From Talinum fruticosum (lineage: Eukaryota > Streptophyta > Magnoliopsida > Caryophyllales > Talinaceae), in the NCBI GenBank assembly GCA_021018815.1, contig JAITYX010000132.1:124001-188000 (forward strand): DNA of 64,000 nucleotides, in the 5' to 3' direction. This document shows positions 11,831 to 24,822 of the stretch, piece by piece. The position numbers were made by a program, and so were the translations under genes. Position 1 is the stretch's first letter. Each line of letters starts with the position of its first letter. The notes below the pieces were generated by a model. The model saw nothing but the letters and a program-made list of their open reading frames with translations. It was not told the origin of the DNA and made no database searches.

Positions 11831-14800
11831 TAAGTTTTCAATTTTTTCGTTTTTCGAGTGAAGGTTGAATGGATATATTTTTTTTTTTTTAGTTTGTGAT
11901 GATTGTGGTGTTTATGTCTTTGAAAATGGGTCGAAGTTGGTAAATTGGACGGAATTAGTTGGGATTGTGAAAAAAAATTTCCGGTTTATGGATTTGTGTG
12001 TTTTAGGGTTTTTGTAAATAGGTCAATTTGGTTTGGAATTGAATTGAATGGTTTTTTATGGGAGCGTGATTGAGTTTACTAAGAAATTGCTTAACATTTG
12101 ACAATTGATTACATTAGTAACATACACAATATGACAGAAATGAATGCTCGAAGTTTCAAAACCCAAACTAATACAGATGAAACAAATTGTTGATCACATT
12201 AGATAGGAACTGAGAAATCACCTTATTTTTAGGAAAAATACATACAAAGCATGGGTGCAAGGTTATAGAATGGTATCCGTAAGCTTGTTTTTGTTGGGTT
12301 AAACACTAATACCCTCTTGTACATATTCAATATGAAGTTACTTAACTTTTGTCAAAAAAAAAAAATTAAAATCTGAACATAATATTTTTTTCTATTTATA
12401 TTTTGCTTGTTAAATTTTAGCTTGTTAAATCTGAAATAAATAATTTATTTTTAGAAAATATTTCATCCAATCTTTTCCTTTAATTTATTTTATTTCAATT
12501 TGACTAGACTCCGAGTTTGGTGATCGGTAGTTACTCATTTTTTTTCATTGGGGTAAGGGTGTTTTAGCTTAAAAGGTTTTGGGTACTGCATCTTTTTCCA
12601 ACCACAAAATACTGCATTTTTTCGTTGGGGTAAGGGTATTTTAGCTTGGGATGGGCGATAGAGGTGGTGGTTATAAATTTGCATGTTTTTTGTGTGATTG
12701 TTTTTGTGGAGTTTTGTTTTTAAAAAGGGTGGTTTGTAGTATGAGGAGCAGGATGGTGAGCTCAATCATCATTGGGAGAATGACGGTGGAATGTATCGGA
12801 ACCTCGGCTATAAGTAATTCGGGAAATTCTAGGGGTCATAGATGTGAACAAAGGCAAAGAGGAGCCGAGGGTGGAATAAAAAGTTCAGGGAAGAGCTACA
12901 ACAAAGCAAGGCACATACACAATTTCAATTGACTGCAAAAGTAGACAACTTTAGTTGATCTGTAAAATGGAAGAGAAGAAACAACGCATGGTACAGAGGT
13001 TCTATCAAAGAAGTGAAAATACTCGCTTTGGCCAAGCTTGGTATGTGAAAACTTGTACCGTATGTTCAAGTAGGCCAAAGTCCGGGAGAAGTAAGATATC
13101 TTAGAATGTGGGAGAAGTAATATAACTTAGAATGTAGGACAAGTCCTCCCGGGGATACTATAGAGGACATATGGCAATGAAACTTTCCATTTCTTATTTA
13201 TCAATCTTCTAATATGACATAGATCCGCAAATTGTTCATTTAGTAGGATTTCGAGCATAGATTGGTTTTTCCAAATCTATGTGCTATGGTATGAATTTCC
13301 TCTATGGTTGTGCTCAAACGAAAATAGTATATTTTCACATGCTATTTGGCAACAAGTGCTCACTTTAAGAAATGGTGTGCGATGTAGTCCAAGATTACGG
13401 CAGGGGTAGTTGACAAGGAATTGTCTAAACTCGACATCCTACTTGTTTTCCCATCTATTGTAACAATGACTCGTATAGCTGACCCTTTCGGGATTTAACT
13501 CACTCGTACCCTAAGTTTTTTACCTATATCTAATACAAGTACAAAAAGGAAGTGAGGTTGATGATAGAGGCGACTTGCTCATATGTAAAGTCAAAGACTA
13601 ATGTTGATGAGATTGACGTAGATCCAACAATCTCTTCTTTTGGTTTAGAAGAAAACACTTCAACTACAATGATTGCACTTCAGCCGCGGTTTATATAACC
13701 TAATTCGATTTTTGGGGGAGGGGTTTGAACTGGAGGTTATCCGATAGTAGTAGTCATAAACATAGAAATTCACCCTGTCTCGGTGGCGCAAGAAGCTAAT
13801 GCCGATAGTGGTGTTGATAGTGATTCTTTTAACACACTAAGCCTTCCTTGTATTGTAGTGTACTCGAACCATCATATCCGCCCCTTTAAGTAGGGAGTCA
13901 CTTGTACTCGTAACTATAGGAATCACGTGTAATTGTAATCGCCTTTAATGATTAATTCAAACTGAATTGGCTGAGTATATTGTCATGTATTTTTCGGTTC
14001 GACTACTATCTTATGCTTTTGAAAATTCTGTCATAATTAGGGTACTACCTTTTATATTATTGAAAATTCTATCATAATTCGGGGACTACCAAGCAAGGTA
14101 ATCTCATATGTAAAAATTTTTTAGAAAAATTTTCCTAACCCTCCTCTATGTTCCCATATATCCAACCATTAAGCACCATGTGATCATAGAGTACAATATA
14201 TTGTACTTTAGGGACTACAATATGACAAGTATTATACATTCTTATCTGGCTTTCAAAAACAATAACATTTGGTGAAGTCTTGCAAAGAGGAGAGGCTGCA
14301 AGTCTAGGAAAAGTTGTAAAAGGATGAAAGAAATACATTTGATATTACCATGCCAAACATACGGCTATGTTTATTCGTGCAATTTGCTTGCTACTAATTT
14401 TCAATAGGCTTTTGAAATTTAGAAGTAAGACTTAAACTACTTGTGTGTGTGTGTGTGTGTTAAACATGGCGCAAAGGCCAATATAGGCCGAATTTAAACC
14501 CGTCTCTAGTTACTACTCACAAAAATTTTACCAGTTAACCGACACCCACGAATTATACGATGTTGCAAATTTAGTCCGAAATTACGAATGTTATATGATT
14601 GAGTATGAAATTATAAGGAGTTAACAAAGTCTAACATATCTAAATTTGCCATACAAAGCTGGGCGCAGAGCAGATTAACTAAGCACGGCAGAGACTACAA
14701 TGGTGAAAAATGGGCACAATTTTAGGACGATGCATGCTCAACGTAATTTTACCACAAAGGTATTGGAGTAGAGGAATTTGAACCACAACTAAATTGTTGT

Positions 14801-15574
14801 GTAATTTTTGCATGATGCTGATTTAAGCTTTCCTCGTAGAAACCGCAATATGTGTTCACGTTTCCAATAGTCAATTCCGCAACAAAATCATCAAGAAAAC
14901 TTGTCATATTTCCTTCTTTTTAATTTACAAACACCAAAATAGAACAATCATCATAGAAGTGAATAATCTTTGATACCCATAAACAAACACCAAATCCACA
15001 TAGATGATCATTTTCAAATTGTAGAGTAGAGAAGGATGAGCACAGAAGCTGAAGGCAACTCTACAAGCCAAAGAGAATGCTTCTAGTCAAGCTATTAGAG
15101 TGCCAAAGTCTGGAGAAACAAGTAATCCATGGACAACCCCGAGTGGAATCATGTTTGAGACAATGTAAATATTTGGGATTAATTTCATTAGTGGGGGCAA
15201 AGGAAAAAGAGGGATACTTTGCTTAATTACCAAATAGGGTATGAAAGAAGAGTACGGGATGAAAGGTTAATGTATTCGTTGTTCGATCCAGGTGTACATA
15301 GGGCTATAGTGTTAGTCTGTTTCCCAAGTGTTTCTTAAGTGCACCGTTGAATCAACAAGAGCCTAAAAGTGAGCTACACTTTTGACATTAGATATTTATT
15401 TTTTATTTGTCATTGAACATGTATTTGCAACCAACAACCCACCAGCTCATATTTTGGTAAAATGCTTTAGATATCGAAGATGTGAAAGTTTGGATAGAGT
15501 ACCCCTCCGCTTGTATAATATCAAATATCAATTACTAACATATAAACGATAACAATAATACCAACAAAGTTATG
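11831..15574. other. intergenic, no gene recognised
   Basis: Stops are frequent in every frame. The only structure I see is a short direct repeat, GGGGTAAGGGTnTTTTAGCTT, at about 12550 and 12626, and a (TG)n run at 14442-14461. The right end is the original locus into which the Copia element at 15580 inserted. Confidence 0.5.
14442..14461 (+). repeat. (TG)n microsatellite
   Basis: About ten perfect TG dinucleotides. Confidence 0.9.
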
Positions 15575-15579
15575 CATAA

Positions 15580-17104
15580 TGAAGACTCGGACACTGCTCT
15601 ATATCTTTCCGAGTCATGCAAAAGGAATCGGGTATAACGATGTCATTCATATAGTGTTTTGATTCCAAGGCATTCTCTCGTGTCTTAGAAACTTACTTGA
15701 GTGAAATATTATCTTTTCTATGCGATTCGGCCTTCACTTATCTATTTAATCGCCTTTCGGCTAGCGACTCGAAAAGTTGTTCTTTATTCCGAGTTCACTC
15801 TCACTCGAATCGACTTGTGTATATCTACTCTATTGTTTGCAAAGTTAGCATTCGTAGTTCTTTTCGTGCTTAGTCTACATCAAGTATTTTCCCACTCGAT
15901 ATCCGTTATGAAACTTGATTCTTTGCTTCGGACTAAGTCTTATGGAATTCCGAGTACCATGGATATTAGACTCGGAATATTCCATTTGTTTTCCGACTCG
16001 GATAATCTGTTAGTTAATTATCATGATTATATTATTATCTCGTGTCTAACCTTGGACCAAAGTATTTTATACTTTGAGAACCGAAGGTGTTTTACTTTTG
16101 TAGGTTATTCAATCGAGGATATCTTTTCAAATTACAAAAGTAGCTGGCTCGTAACGTCAAATCACCAGCAGATATAGCTTTTCACCTTCCCCGCTCTAGT
16201 CCCGTAAGATTGTGTCGAAGCCGTCCGCTTCCATATCCGGAAAACTGGAAAGTCAAGCTTAACGATGGTTCTCACCACACTTTTCAAGACACAACCGATG
16301 GTTTTGGGACTTCCAAGAGAGTTGAACCGTTGTCCAACGTCCATATTTCAACGGATACTTTCGAGTGACTCGAAAGCCCTTATCAACGGTCACGAGAGGA
16401 CTCTCGGTCAGCGAGATGAAGATAACGGCTACTCTGCTCGGGTTATCTATAAATAGAAGCCACTTCACAAGACTTGAAGACAGCGGAACATATTGTCAAT
16501 ACTCCAACTTGAACAAAGTTATTGTATTTGCTTTCAATCTTCAACTTACAACTCCCACTCGTAATTCATTACTTTCGAGTTGTAAAGTCTTGTACTCGAT
16601 TACAAACACTTCTTACATTCTTTGTAAGGTCCCTTGACTAAGTCGTAAGGGTTATCTCAGCTTAGTTGTCCCTAGCTGTAAGGGTTATCTCAGCTAGGAA
16701 GTACTAGATCGAGATAAGGGAACTTCGAGTCTAGGAAAACTTGTATAGAGTTGTCTAAGGGAGCAACTCGGGTTCCGTCAAGTTCACGGTATTTTGGTGG
16801 ACTCAAAATAGTGGATTTGACTTCGTGTCCTGGATTGACACCGGCCGTGGTTTTCCGCCCCAGGAGGGTTTCCACGTAAACTCTTTGTGTTCTATTTCGA
16901 GTTCATTCTTGACTCAGACAGCCTTCGCTGAACGTGTTTACTCCGATTCATTACATTCCGAGTCCAATATTTTCTCGACCCTTGCTTAGACTCGTAATCC
17001 GTCTTTGCATCTTTTCCGCACAAAAGCACGAAGTTTCGAAAGAATTTTTCATCACCCTATTCACCCCCTCTAGGGTGACTCGGACTCTCCCGAGCAAACC
17101 TTCA
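15580..17104 (+). repeat. 5' LTR of the Copia element
   Basis: Begins TGAAGACTCGG and ends CCTTCA (TG...CA). 1525 bp, matching 24823-26356 throughout. It carries a promoter TATA box at 16448. It is rich in CTCGG/CCGAG words, where nearly all differences from the 3' LTR fall. Confidence 0.95.
16448..16456 (+). promoter_or_regulatory. LTR TATA box
   Basis: TATAAATAG in the 5' LTR, conserved at 25696-25704 in the 3' LTR. It is the expected core promoter for the genomic transcript, with initiation predicted about 30 bp downstream (inference). Confidence 0.7.
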
Positions 17105-17106
17105 AT

Positions 17107-17117
17107 TGGTATCGAGC
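17107..17117 (+). other. primer binding site (tRNA-iMet type)
   Basis: TGGTATCGAGC lies 2 bp after the 5' LTR. The usual Copia site complementary to initiator tRNA-Met is TGGTATCAGAGC, so one A is missing here (CAGAG became CGAG), the same kind of change seen between the two LTRs. Confidence 0.85.
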
Positions 17118-17164
17118 CTAGCCTTTCGTAAAGGATCTAACGAGTCCAAAGGTTTAAAGATCGG

Positions 17165-20100
17165 ATGGCTCGTAACACCGGAGAGTTCGACGAAGGTAGA
17201 TCTTCCAACAGGCCACCAAAATTCAAAGGTTCAAATTTCGGTCACTGGAAGAAGCCGATGGAATGTTTCCTTATGGATCACGACGAAGAAGTATGGGAAA
17301 TCATACAACAAGGAAACTACATCCCAACGAAGACGAGATGAATTCGTAATCCTTCCAAAGACAAAGGCCGAGTTCACGCCAGCGAGGCGCAGAAGTTCGT
17401 AAAGAACTTCAAAGCCATGAACATTCTCATGTGCGCCATAAGCTCGGAAGAATATAATCGAGTCTCCGCTCGTGACTCGCTAAAGAGGTATGGGACACTC
17501 TGGTCAACACCTACGAAGGTACAAGCCAGGTGAGACAAGCGAAGATCAGCCAAGTATCTTCACAAATATGAGCTTTTCAAAATGGAGCCGAAGAGAACAT
17601 TACTCGGATGTTCATACGCTTCACCGAGATCACCAACAATCTCAAATCTCTGGGAAAGAAAATCTCCCATGAAGAAATGTGCCGGAAAATTCTCGAAGCC
17701 CGCCCAAGAAACGATGGGGTCCTAAGGTAACCGCCATAGAAGAGGCTCGTAACCTCTCACTCTTGAAGCCGACGAGCTCATTGGAAAGCTTCGACCCATG
17801 AGATACATCCGGAAGAAGAAGATGCTGAGGGTACTTCCAAGAGGAACATCGCGCTTAAAGCCTCGTAATCCAAAGAAGCAAGTCCAAGCTCCTCCGACTC
17901 GAAGATGATCCCATGGCACTCATTGCAAGAGGTTTCAAGAGAATGATGAAACACAAAAGATGGGATAAAAGGCCAAAAGAAGAATTCTACAAAAAGGACA
18001 AGAGAGACAGAAAAGGTAAGTTTTCTTCACCTTCAAAGTCATCTTTGTCTAAGAATGCTTGGATGTTTCGAATGTGGCAGCAAAGACCACATAGTCAAGG
18101 ACTCGTCCAAAACGAAAAAGGGACAGGAAGAAGAAAAAGGCCATGATGGCAACATGGAGTGACGAGGATTCATCCGAAGACGACGAGGATTCGGATGACT
18201 CAAAGTGTCTAATGGCAATTACCGACTCGTAAGCCGAAAAGAGTCGACTCGCATTACGTACTCGGATAATGAGGAAACCGATCCTCAAGAGGTAATAAAC
18301 TATTTCCTCAAATTCTCCAAAGCTGATTTAGCTAAATACATCTATACTTTGGAAGAAAAGTCCAATTCCGATTCTTCTCATTTCAAGGAACAACTGGAGT
18401 CAATCACTACCGAGAGCACTTTTTAAAAAATGAATTGGAAAACCGAGACTCACACTCGGAGAACTCAAGACAAGTGCTCAAATTAATGAGACTGAGTCCG
18501 AGTTACTCGAAAAGAAAATGAGCAATCGAAACGAAGCTCATTGAGTCTCAAGATCTAGTTTTGAAGTTTTCTCAAGGACGGAAGAATCTTGATATGCTCT
18601 TGGGATCACAATGTGTCTCATTTCGAAAAGAAGGTCTTGGTTTCAACAAAGAGGAAGAATCTAATTCTTACTCGGAATTGTTCAAAAAGGATTCCGTAAC
18701 CGTTAAGTTCAAAAGGTCGAGCATGGTCCCATTCACAAAGATGAAAGGAGGACTAAACCCGGACCTATTTACAAAAAGAAACCATTTTCTCCTCGTTTCC
18801 AAAGGAAAGGTTTTTAAAAGGAAAGAGACACGGACTCAGTTCTCCGAAAAGAAGAAGACTCGGAATCGGACTAAACCCAAAGTCATTCAAATCTGGGTTC
18901 CGAAGCACCTTCTTCCTCGTAAAAGGAACACAAGTAAGGAATGTTACTGGGTTCGTTAGAGGAAGTGAGAAGGGTTAGATTTTCTCTGTTTTGCAGGTCA
19001 CTCGTAAAAGATCAAAAGGACACCGGTACCTGGACAGCGGATGTTCTCGACATATGTCAGGTGACCAAGGACTCTTTTCCGAGCTGGAATCATATAAAGG
19101 AGGAAAGGTGACCTTTGGTGATGACAAGCAAGGGCAAGATAGTGGGCATTGGGAAGATTGGTAATGGAAACAATCTGGTGAGCCCAGTCTACCTTGTTAA
19201 AGGACTTAAGTATAACCTACTTAGCATCTCCCAGCTTTGTGACAAAGGTCAAGAGGTAAAGTTCACTCAATCCAAGTGCTACATCACGGATGAGACTACC
19301 AAAGAGATAAAGCTCTCGGGTAAGAGATCGGGTAATACCTACATCATCCCTCTTTTCGACCCAAGTCGAACTTATCATGTTTAAAAGCATATCTTCAAGA
19401 TGATTCTTGGATTTGGCATCGTAGATTAGGTCATATTAGCATGCATACTATCAAAAAGCTTGCATCTTTTGGTCCGGTTAGAGGATTACCTAACCGTGCT
19501 TTTGAGAAGGATAAAGTATGTGGAGCATGCACCAAAGGGAAACAAGTCGGATCTTCATTCAAATCTCTCAAGACAGTTTCCACATCCAACGTGCTTGAAT
19601 TACTACACATGGACTTATGTGGTGAAATCCTCGTAAAGAGTCTCGGAGGTAAATTTTACATACTTGTTATTATTGATGATTTTTCAAGATTTACCTGGGT
19701 GTGTTTTCTCAAGCATAAGAATGAGGCCTTCAAGGAATTCAAGCAAGCTCGTAGAAAGATTCAAGTTGAGTCTCGGACTCGGATTCAAAAGATTCGAACC
19801 GACCATGGAAGGGAGTTCGACTACTCGGAATTCTCGTAGTTTTGTGACAAGAATGGAATTTCTCACAACTTCTCAAGCACCCGTAACTCCTCAGCAGAAT
19901 GGAGTAGTTGAGAGAAAGAACAGAACCCTTGAAGAAATAGCAAGGACGATGATGATTGAGCACAACTTGCCTTACTACTTCGGGCGAGGCGATAAATACA
20001 GCCAACTACACTCTCAATCGATGCCTCATCGGACCCATTCTCGAAGAAAACACCTTATGAGCTCTACAAAGGAAAGAAGCCAAATATTTCCTATTTCAGC

Positions 20101-22160
20101 ATCTTTCGGATGTAAGTGTTTTGTCCACAACAATGGTAAGGATCATCCGACCAAGTTTGATGCTCGGTCGACGAAGGAATCTTTCTAGGTTATTCTTCTC
20201 ATAGCAAAGCCTATCGTATATTCAACAAGAGAACTAACAAAGTGGAAGAAAGTATCCACGTAGTGTTTGATGAGCTTGAACAGGGAAAACCAAGTGAATC
20301 TTCCTACTCGTAACCGAAGCTCGTAAAGGATGATGACGAAGATGAGTCTATAAAGACTCGGAAGGAGACCACTCGAACGAGGAAGCTCGGAATGAGACAA
20401 CTCTAGAGGTCGCTCGTAACGAGCAGAGTCAATGAAGAAGATCACTCGGAGCAAACTTCGAAGACCAAGCAATTCAACCAACAAACCTGGTGAATCAAAG
20501 AACTGGTAAAGCATTCAAATTTACCTCCAAGTCATCCCCAAGAAAACATTATTTCGATATCAACAAGTGGGGTAAGAACTCGTTCTTCTCTTCATAATCT
20601 ATGTGCATTCACCGCATTCATTTCACTAACTCGAACCCAAAATGCACTAGAAGCCCTTAATGAACCCGAATGGGTAGAGGCCATGCAAGAAGAGCTGAAT
20701 CAATTCGAGAGAAACCAAGTCCGGACTCGACCAACCGACCTTCCGACCACCCGAGCTATAGGAACCAAATGGGTTTTCAAAAACAAACCTGGATGAGGGT
20801 GGAATAGTTGTCGAAACAAGGCTAGACTTGTAGCTCGTGGTTACAATCAAGAAGAAGGAATTGATTGTGGGGAAACCTTTGCACCAGAGAGCTGAATTGA
20901 AGCCATTAGAATACTCGTTGGCATTTGCATCCTGCATGCATATTAAATTATATCAAATGGATGTTAAGTGTGCCTTTCTCAATGGTTTTATTGAAGAAGA
21001 GGTCTATGTCGAGCAGACCTCCTGGTTTTGAAAACTCGGAATTTCCAAATCATGTTTTCAAACTTCAAAAGGCTCTCTATGGTCTTAAACAAGCCCCTAG
21101 AGCTTGGTATGAAAGACTCGAGCAGCTTCCTGGTTCAAAATGATTTCAAAAGAGGTCGGATCGACAAGACTCTATTCATAAAGACCAAAGGGAAAGATTT
21201 TCTCATTGTTCAAATATATGTTGATGATATTATTTTCGGTGCTACTAATGAATTTCGTGCCGAGAATTTTCTCGAGTTGATGAGTCAAGAGTTCCAAATG
21301 AGCATGATGGGAGAACTCACCTTCTTCCTTGGGCTGCAAATCAAACAAGACAAAGATGGAATCTTTGTCCATCAATCAAAGTACACCAAGGAACTGCTAA
21401 AGAAATACAAACTTCAAGATGCAAAGCACGCATCTACTCCTATGAGCAAGCAGAGATAAAACTCGACTCGGATGAAACAGTAAAGCAAGTAGATCGAAAC
21501 TCTATCGAGGTATGATTGGATCACCGCTATATCTTACTTCAAGCGCACTCGGATATAATGTTCGAGTGTTTGTTTATGTGCACGATTTCAAGCTAATCCA
21601 AAAGAATCACATCTCACTCGCGGTGAAGAGAATATTCGAGATATCTTGCAGGCACTCGGAATCTAGGACTATGGTACTCCGGAGACTCGTAACCGAGTCC
21701 GACTGGGTACTGCGACGCAGACTACGCAGGATACAAAGTTGATCGAAAGAGCACATCCGGAGCTTGCCGGCTTCGGGTCAATCCCTAATATCCCGGCACT
21801 CAAAGAAGCAAAACTCAGTAGCTCTATCAACTGCGGAAGCTGAATATATTGCCGCTGGAGCTTGTTGCGCTCGATTCTCTGGATAAAACAACACTTGAAG
21901 GATCTCGGATTATTTCTCAACTCGGTCCCAATCAAGTGTGACAATCAAAGCGCAATCGGTATCACTAAGAATCCTGTCCAAGCACTCAAAAACAAAGCAT
22001 ATTGAAGTCGGTATCATTTCTTACGCGATCACTCGAAAAGGGTGATATTTTACTTGAATTCATTCCGACTAATCTTCAATTAGCCGATATCTTTACTAAG
22101 CCACTTGGTGAAGATCAATTCTGTTTTATTCGGAATGAGCTTGGCATGTTAAATGCTTAG
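17165..22160 (+). pseudogene. Copia gag-pol polyprotein region, frameshifted
   Basis: Gag starts at ATG 17165 (MARNTGEFDEGRSS, then RPPKFKGSNFGHW). A CCHC knuckle begins CFECGSKDH at 18064 but its last cysteine is lost to a one-base insertion; an acidic, lysine-rich stretch follows. Protease has the active-site LDSG at 19030-19041. The pre-integrase HHCC region is at about 19405-19560 (HRRLGHIS, VCGACTKGKQ). The integrase core lies at about 19590-20100, with MDLCG, RTDHGREF and the glutamate in GVVERKNRTLEE. Reverse transcriptase spans about 20640-21440 with YVDD at 21217-21228. RNase H is at about 21510-22140, recognisable from DADYAG and from the end motif ELGMLNA before TAG at 22158. Many single-base indels, mostly near CG words, break the frame. 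Confidence 0.9.
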
Positions 22161-22553
22161 TTTCCCGTTATGATTCTTGCATTTTTCTCGTGCTATGTGC
22201 TTTAGTTGTCAATAACCATTGGTTCGAGTTGATCATGTGATACTCGGGCTGATAGTTATTTCGTGTTTCGAGTCACTCGAAATTTTTCCGAGTCAAACTC
22301 GGACGTAGCGAAAAATTTGGACATCAAATTTTCTCGAAGCTATCTCTAGAACAGTGGAGAGTTTCGGATTATATTTTTCAAACTCTTTTTCTCTCTCTTT
22401 CTCGAGCGCTGCGATCGGATCTTAACCGCAGATTTCAAACCGTTGTTATCTCAACCGTTGAAGCGTAACTGTCACACCGGGCATTAATGATCGATGGACG
22501 GGTAAGACGGAACGGAGTTACTTAACGGATAGTGAACGGGCGCGCGTATTCCT

Positions 22554-22562
22554 TATAAATAA
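22554..22562 (+). promoter_or_regulatory. internal TATA box upstream of the third ORF
   Basis: TATAAATAA lies 244 bp upstream of the third ORF's ATG and is followed by a C/T-rich leader (CTCTCTCTC at about 22681). The arrangement looks like a plant promoter and leader inside the element, separate from the LTR promoter. The promoter role is inferred. Confidence 0.45.
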
Positions 22563-22797
22563 CGTCTATTCATCTTCCTCTCGGTATTCTCAAACTCCTT
22601 CCCTCTCAAACGAAAACCCTCTCGCGGAACTTTTCTACGTGAACAAGTGTTCCCTTGATCGTCCGCAAGCGTTGAAGAAGCTCTCTCTCTCTCGTAAGTT
22701 TTCGATCGCTCTCTTCTCATTTTTTTCGTTTTCTTCTCTTCTACACCTCCATCTCTTTCTCTTTCTTTCGAAAAGTTTCATCGTTTCATCTCTCAAA

Positions 22798-24456
22798 ATG
22801 CCTAAAAGAGGAAACCACCCCGACTTTCAGGTTTCTTCATCCTCAAAGAAACCTCGCTCCAACAAGCCGTAAAGCTCAACCCCCTCTAAACCCATTGTCA
22901 CCCAAAGCATCTTGCGCTGGACGACAAGTTCTTCCCAACAACCAAATTCTCCTGGTTGTCCCACATCCAAACCACAGGAGTCTACCATTTCTTGTGTTTC
23001 AGCGAGTTCATCTATCCCGAACTCGTTTCGAGTTCTATACTCACCTCTCTCACTCGAAAATGTTCTCACCTCAAGGGTTCGGAACATTACCGTTCAGTAT
23101 CAACACCTCTCTCCTTCACTGCATCGTTCAAAGTTTCTTCTCTCTTCTTGAACAGCAACCCTATCCCCTTCATCGAAGTCGCCGACGACTTCTTTGAAAA
23201 GTACGCCAAAGCATTCCCCGGGTCCGGAAAGAACTTTTACGTGACTCGGTTGAAGTCGAAGCCGAGCTTCGTGTTTCCTGCTGATGAGAACCTTCTTCTC
23301 ACAACGATTCTAGCAAGGAGAACCCCAACTCCAAGCACCTCAAAGCCCTCTTCGATATCCTGGAGGGATACGAAGTTGACCTCTTCCCCTCCATCATTGA
23401 GCGGATGGCCGCTGTGCCAGCTCAACTCCAAACAAAGAAGAACACCTCCCTTCCTTTCGGTGCTCTTCTCACCCTTGTCTTCAAACAATTCCAAGTTCCT
23501 CTTCCCTCCGACCCTAACGCGGTGTCCGAGGCGGCCATTGTGGTCGGCAAGAAGGAACTTCAGGGTACGGATACCGGGAAACCAACCCCGGTGTCCGGGT
23601 TCACAACTTCGAGCCGAGGCCTCCTTCTCCACCTCGGACTCGAAATCAACCCCTCTCCCTCTTCCCTCTTCACCTGGTGGTGCCTCCACCTCCGGTGCTT
23701 CCAAAACTCTCTCCGCCCTCTTGTCTCCTGTTTTCATGGACAAGATCACCTCCGTGTCTTCCGATTTCGGAGACATGCTCGGAGGTTTCAAGTCTGTTCT
23801 TCGTGGTCCGACCATCAACCAAAAGACCGGTCGAGTCCCAGATCCGAGAGCAGCAGTCTCTCGTTCTTGAGATGAGAGAGCTGGTTAAGGAGCGAAGGAG
23901 CTGGCTGAGCTCCTCGGAGAGAGACGGTCCAAGGCGGCTCAGGACCCGAAGACTCGGACCCATCCGAGACGTCTTCGAGCCTGAGCCCGACCTCCTCGGA
24001 GAGCGAGGAAGCCGCGGAAGCGAGAGGAAGAAGCGGAAGATGCAGCGGAGGACGCCGAGGAACCCGCAGTCGAGGCGGCTCCTTCCGGGCAAAGGGAAGA
24101 AGAGGCCGTGGCAGCTGCCGAGGGACGACTCGCTCCCCAAGCTCAAATCGTCAGTACTCGGCTCGGACAGCGATCCGAGTGGGTCGAAAGATCTCGCTCC
24201 TCCAGCCGAGTCGGCCCGAGCAGCCCCTCCAGCCCTCGAGGTCCCAAGGGAAGAACCCCTCGATCCACTTTCTCCGGGTCGGCCACTCGGAGCCGAGCCC
24301 CTGCGAGTTGTCCCGGTTCTCCCTTCGCCGCGCTCAAGCACATCGTCAAGATCTTATCGGCGCCGGCGCACCTCCGCCTCGACTCGAAATCCCTCCTCCC
24401 TAGTTGGAGCCATGCACCGAGTCACGATTCCTCGGTGCCTCCGGACCTTCGCTTTT
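22798..24456 (+). pseudogene. third ORF of the Copia element (env-like position, Sirevirus type), frameshifted
   Basis: The ORF starts at ATG 22798 (MPKRGNHPDFQVSSSSKKP) and meets a stop at 22869, where CCGTAAAGC interrupts the frame. Downstream open blocks in different frames continue to about 24456. The N-terminal half contains a globular-looking region (GVYHFLCFSEFIYPELVSS near 22975). The C-terminal half is rich in Pro, Ser, Glu and Arg and is low in complexity. I see no convincing transmembrane segment. Sireviruses often carry an ORF here, called env-like from its position; its function is unknown. I do not assign a role. Confidence 0.55.
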
Positions 24457-24809
24457 CAAATTTTTTTTTTTTTTGTCCGGACAACTTATGTGTATTACTT
24501 GTACTTTTCTCCCTTCTTTTTGTTTCTTGTTTTTCTTTGAAAGGCAAGGGGAGAAAATGTAGTCGAAACCGGTTGTCGTGTCTAGAGGGAGTTCTTTCCG
24601 CCCTTGTAATATTTCCTTTAAATGAACTAAATGCATTTCCTTATTAATTTATGAGTTCTTTATTTTCCGAGTTAATAAGTTCAAGCATACTTTATTTTGC
24701 ATTGATATAGTATTCATTGCTCCGATTCATTCAATTATGCTTTACTTTTACTCAATCGACCTATTTCCCTCTAACAAAGTTTACGTGTAAGTATGGAATG
24801 CCTTTCATC
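24457..24809 (+). other. 3' untranslated region of the Copia element
   Basis: T-rich sequence, including a T12 run near 24461, between the end of the third ORF and the polypurine tract. No reading frame of note. Confidence 0.5.
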
Positions 24810-24821
24810 AAAAAGGGGAGA
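24810..24821 (+). other. polypurine tract
   Basis: AAAAAGGGGAGA lies immediately upstream of the 3' LTR (which starts TGAAG at 24823). This is the expected primer for plus-strand synthesis, and its sequence fits that of Sireviruses. Confidence 0.85.
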
Positions 24822-24822
24822 T

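Noticed and set aside
23670..24341. Long minus-strand frame opposite the third Copia ORF
   Set aside because: Low-complexity Arg/Ser/Gly shadow of the plus-strand ORF, with no start context or motifs.
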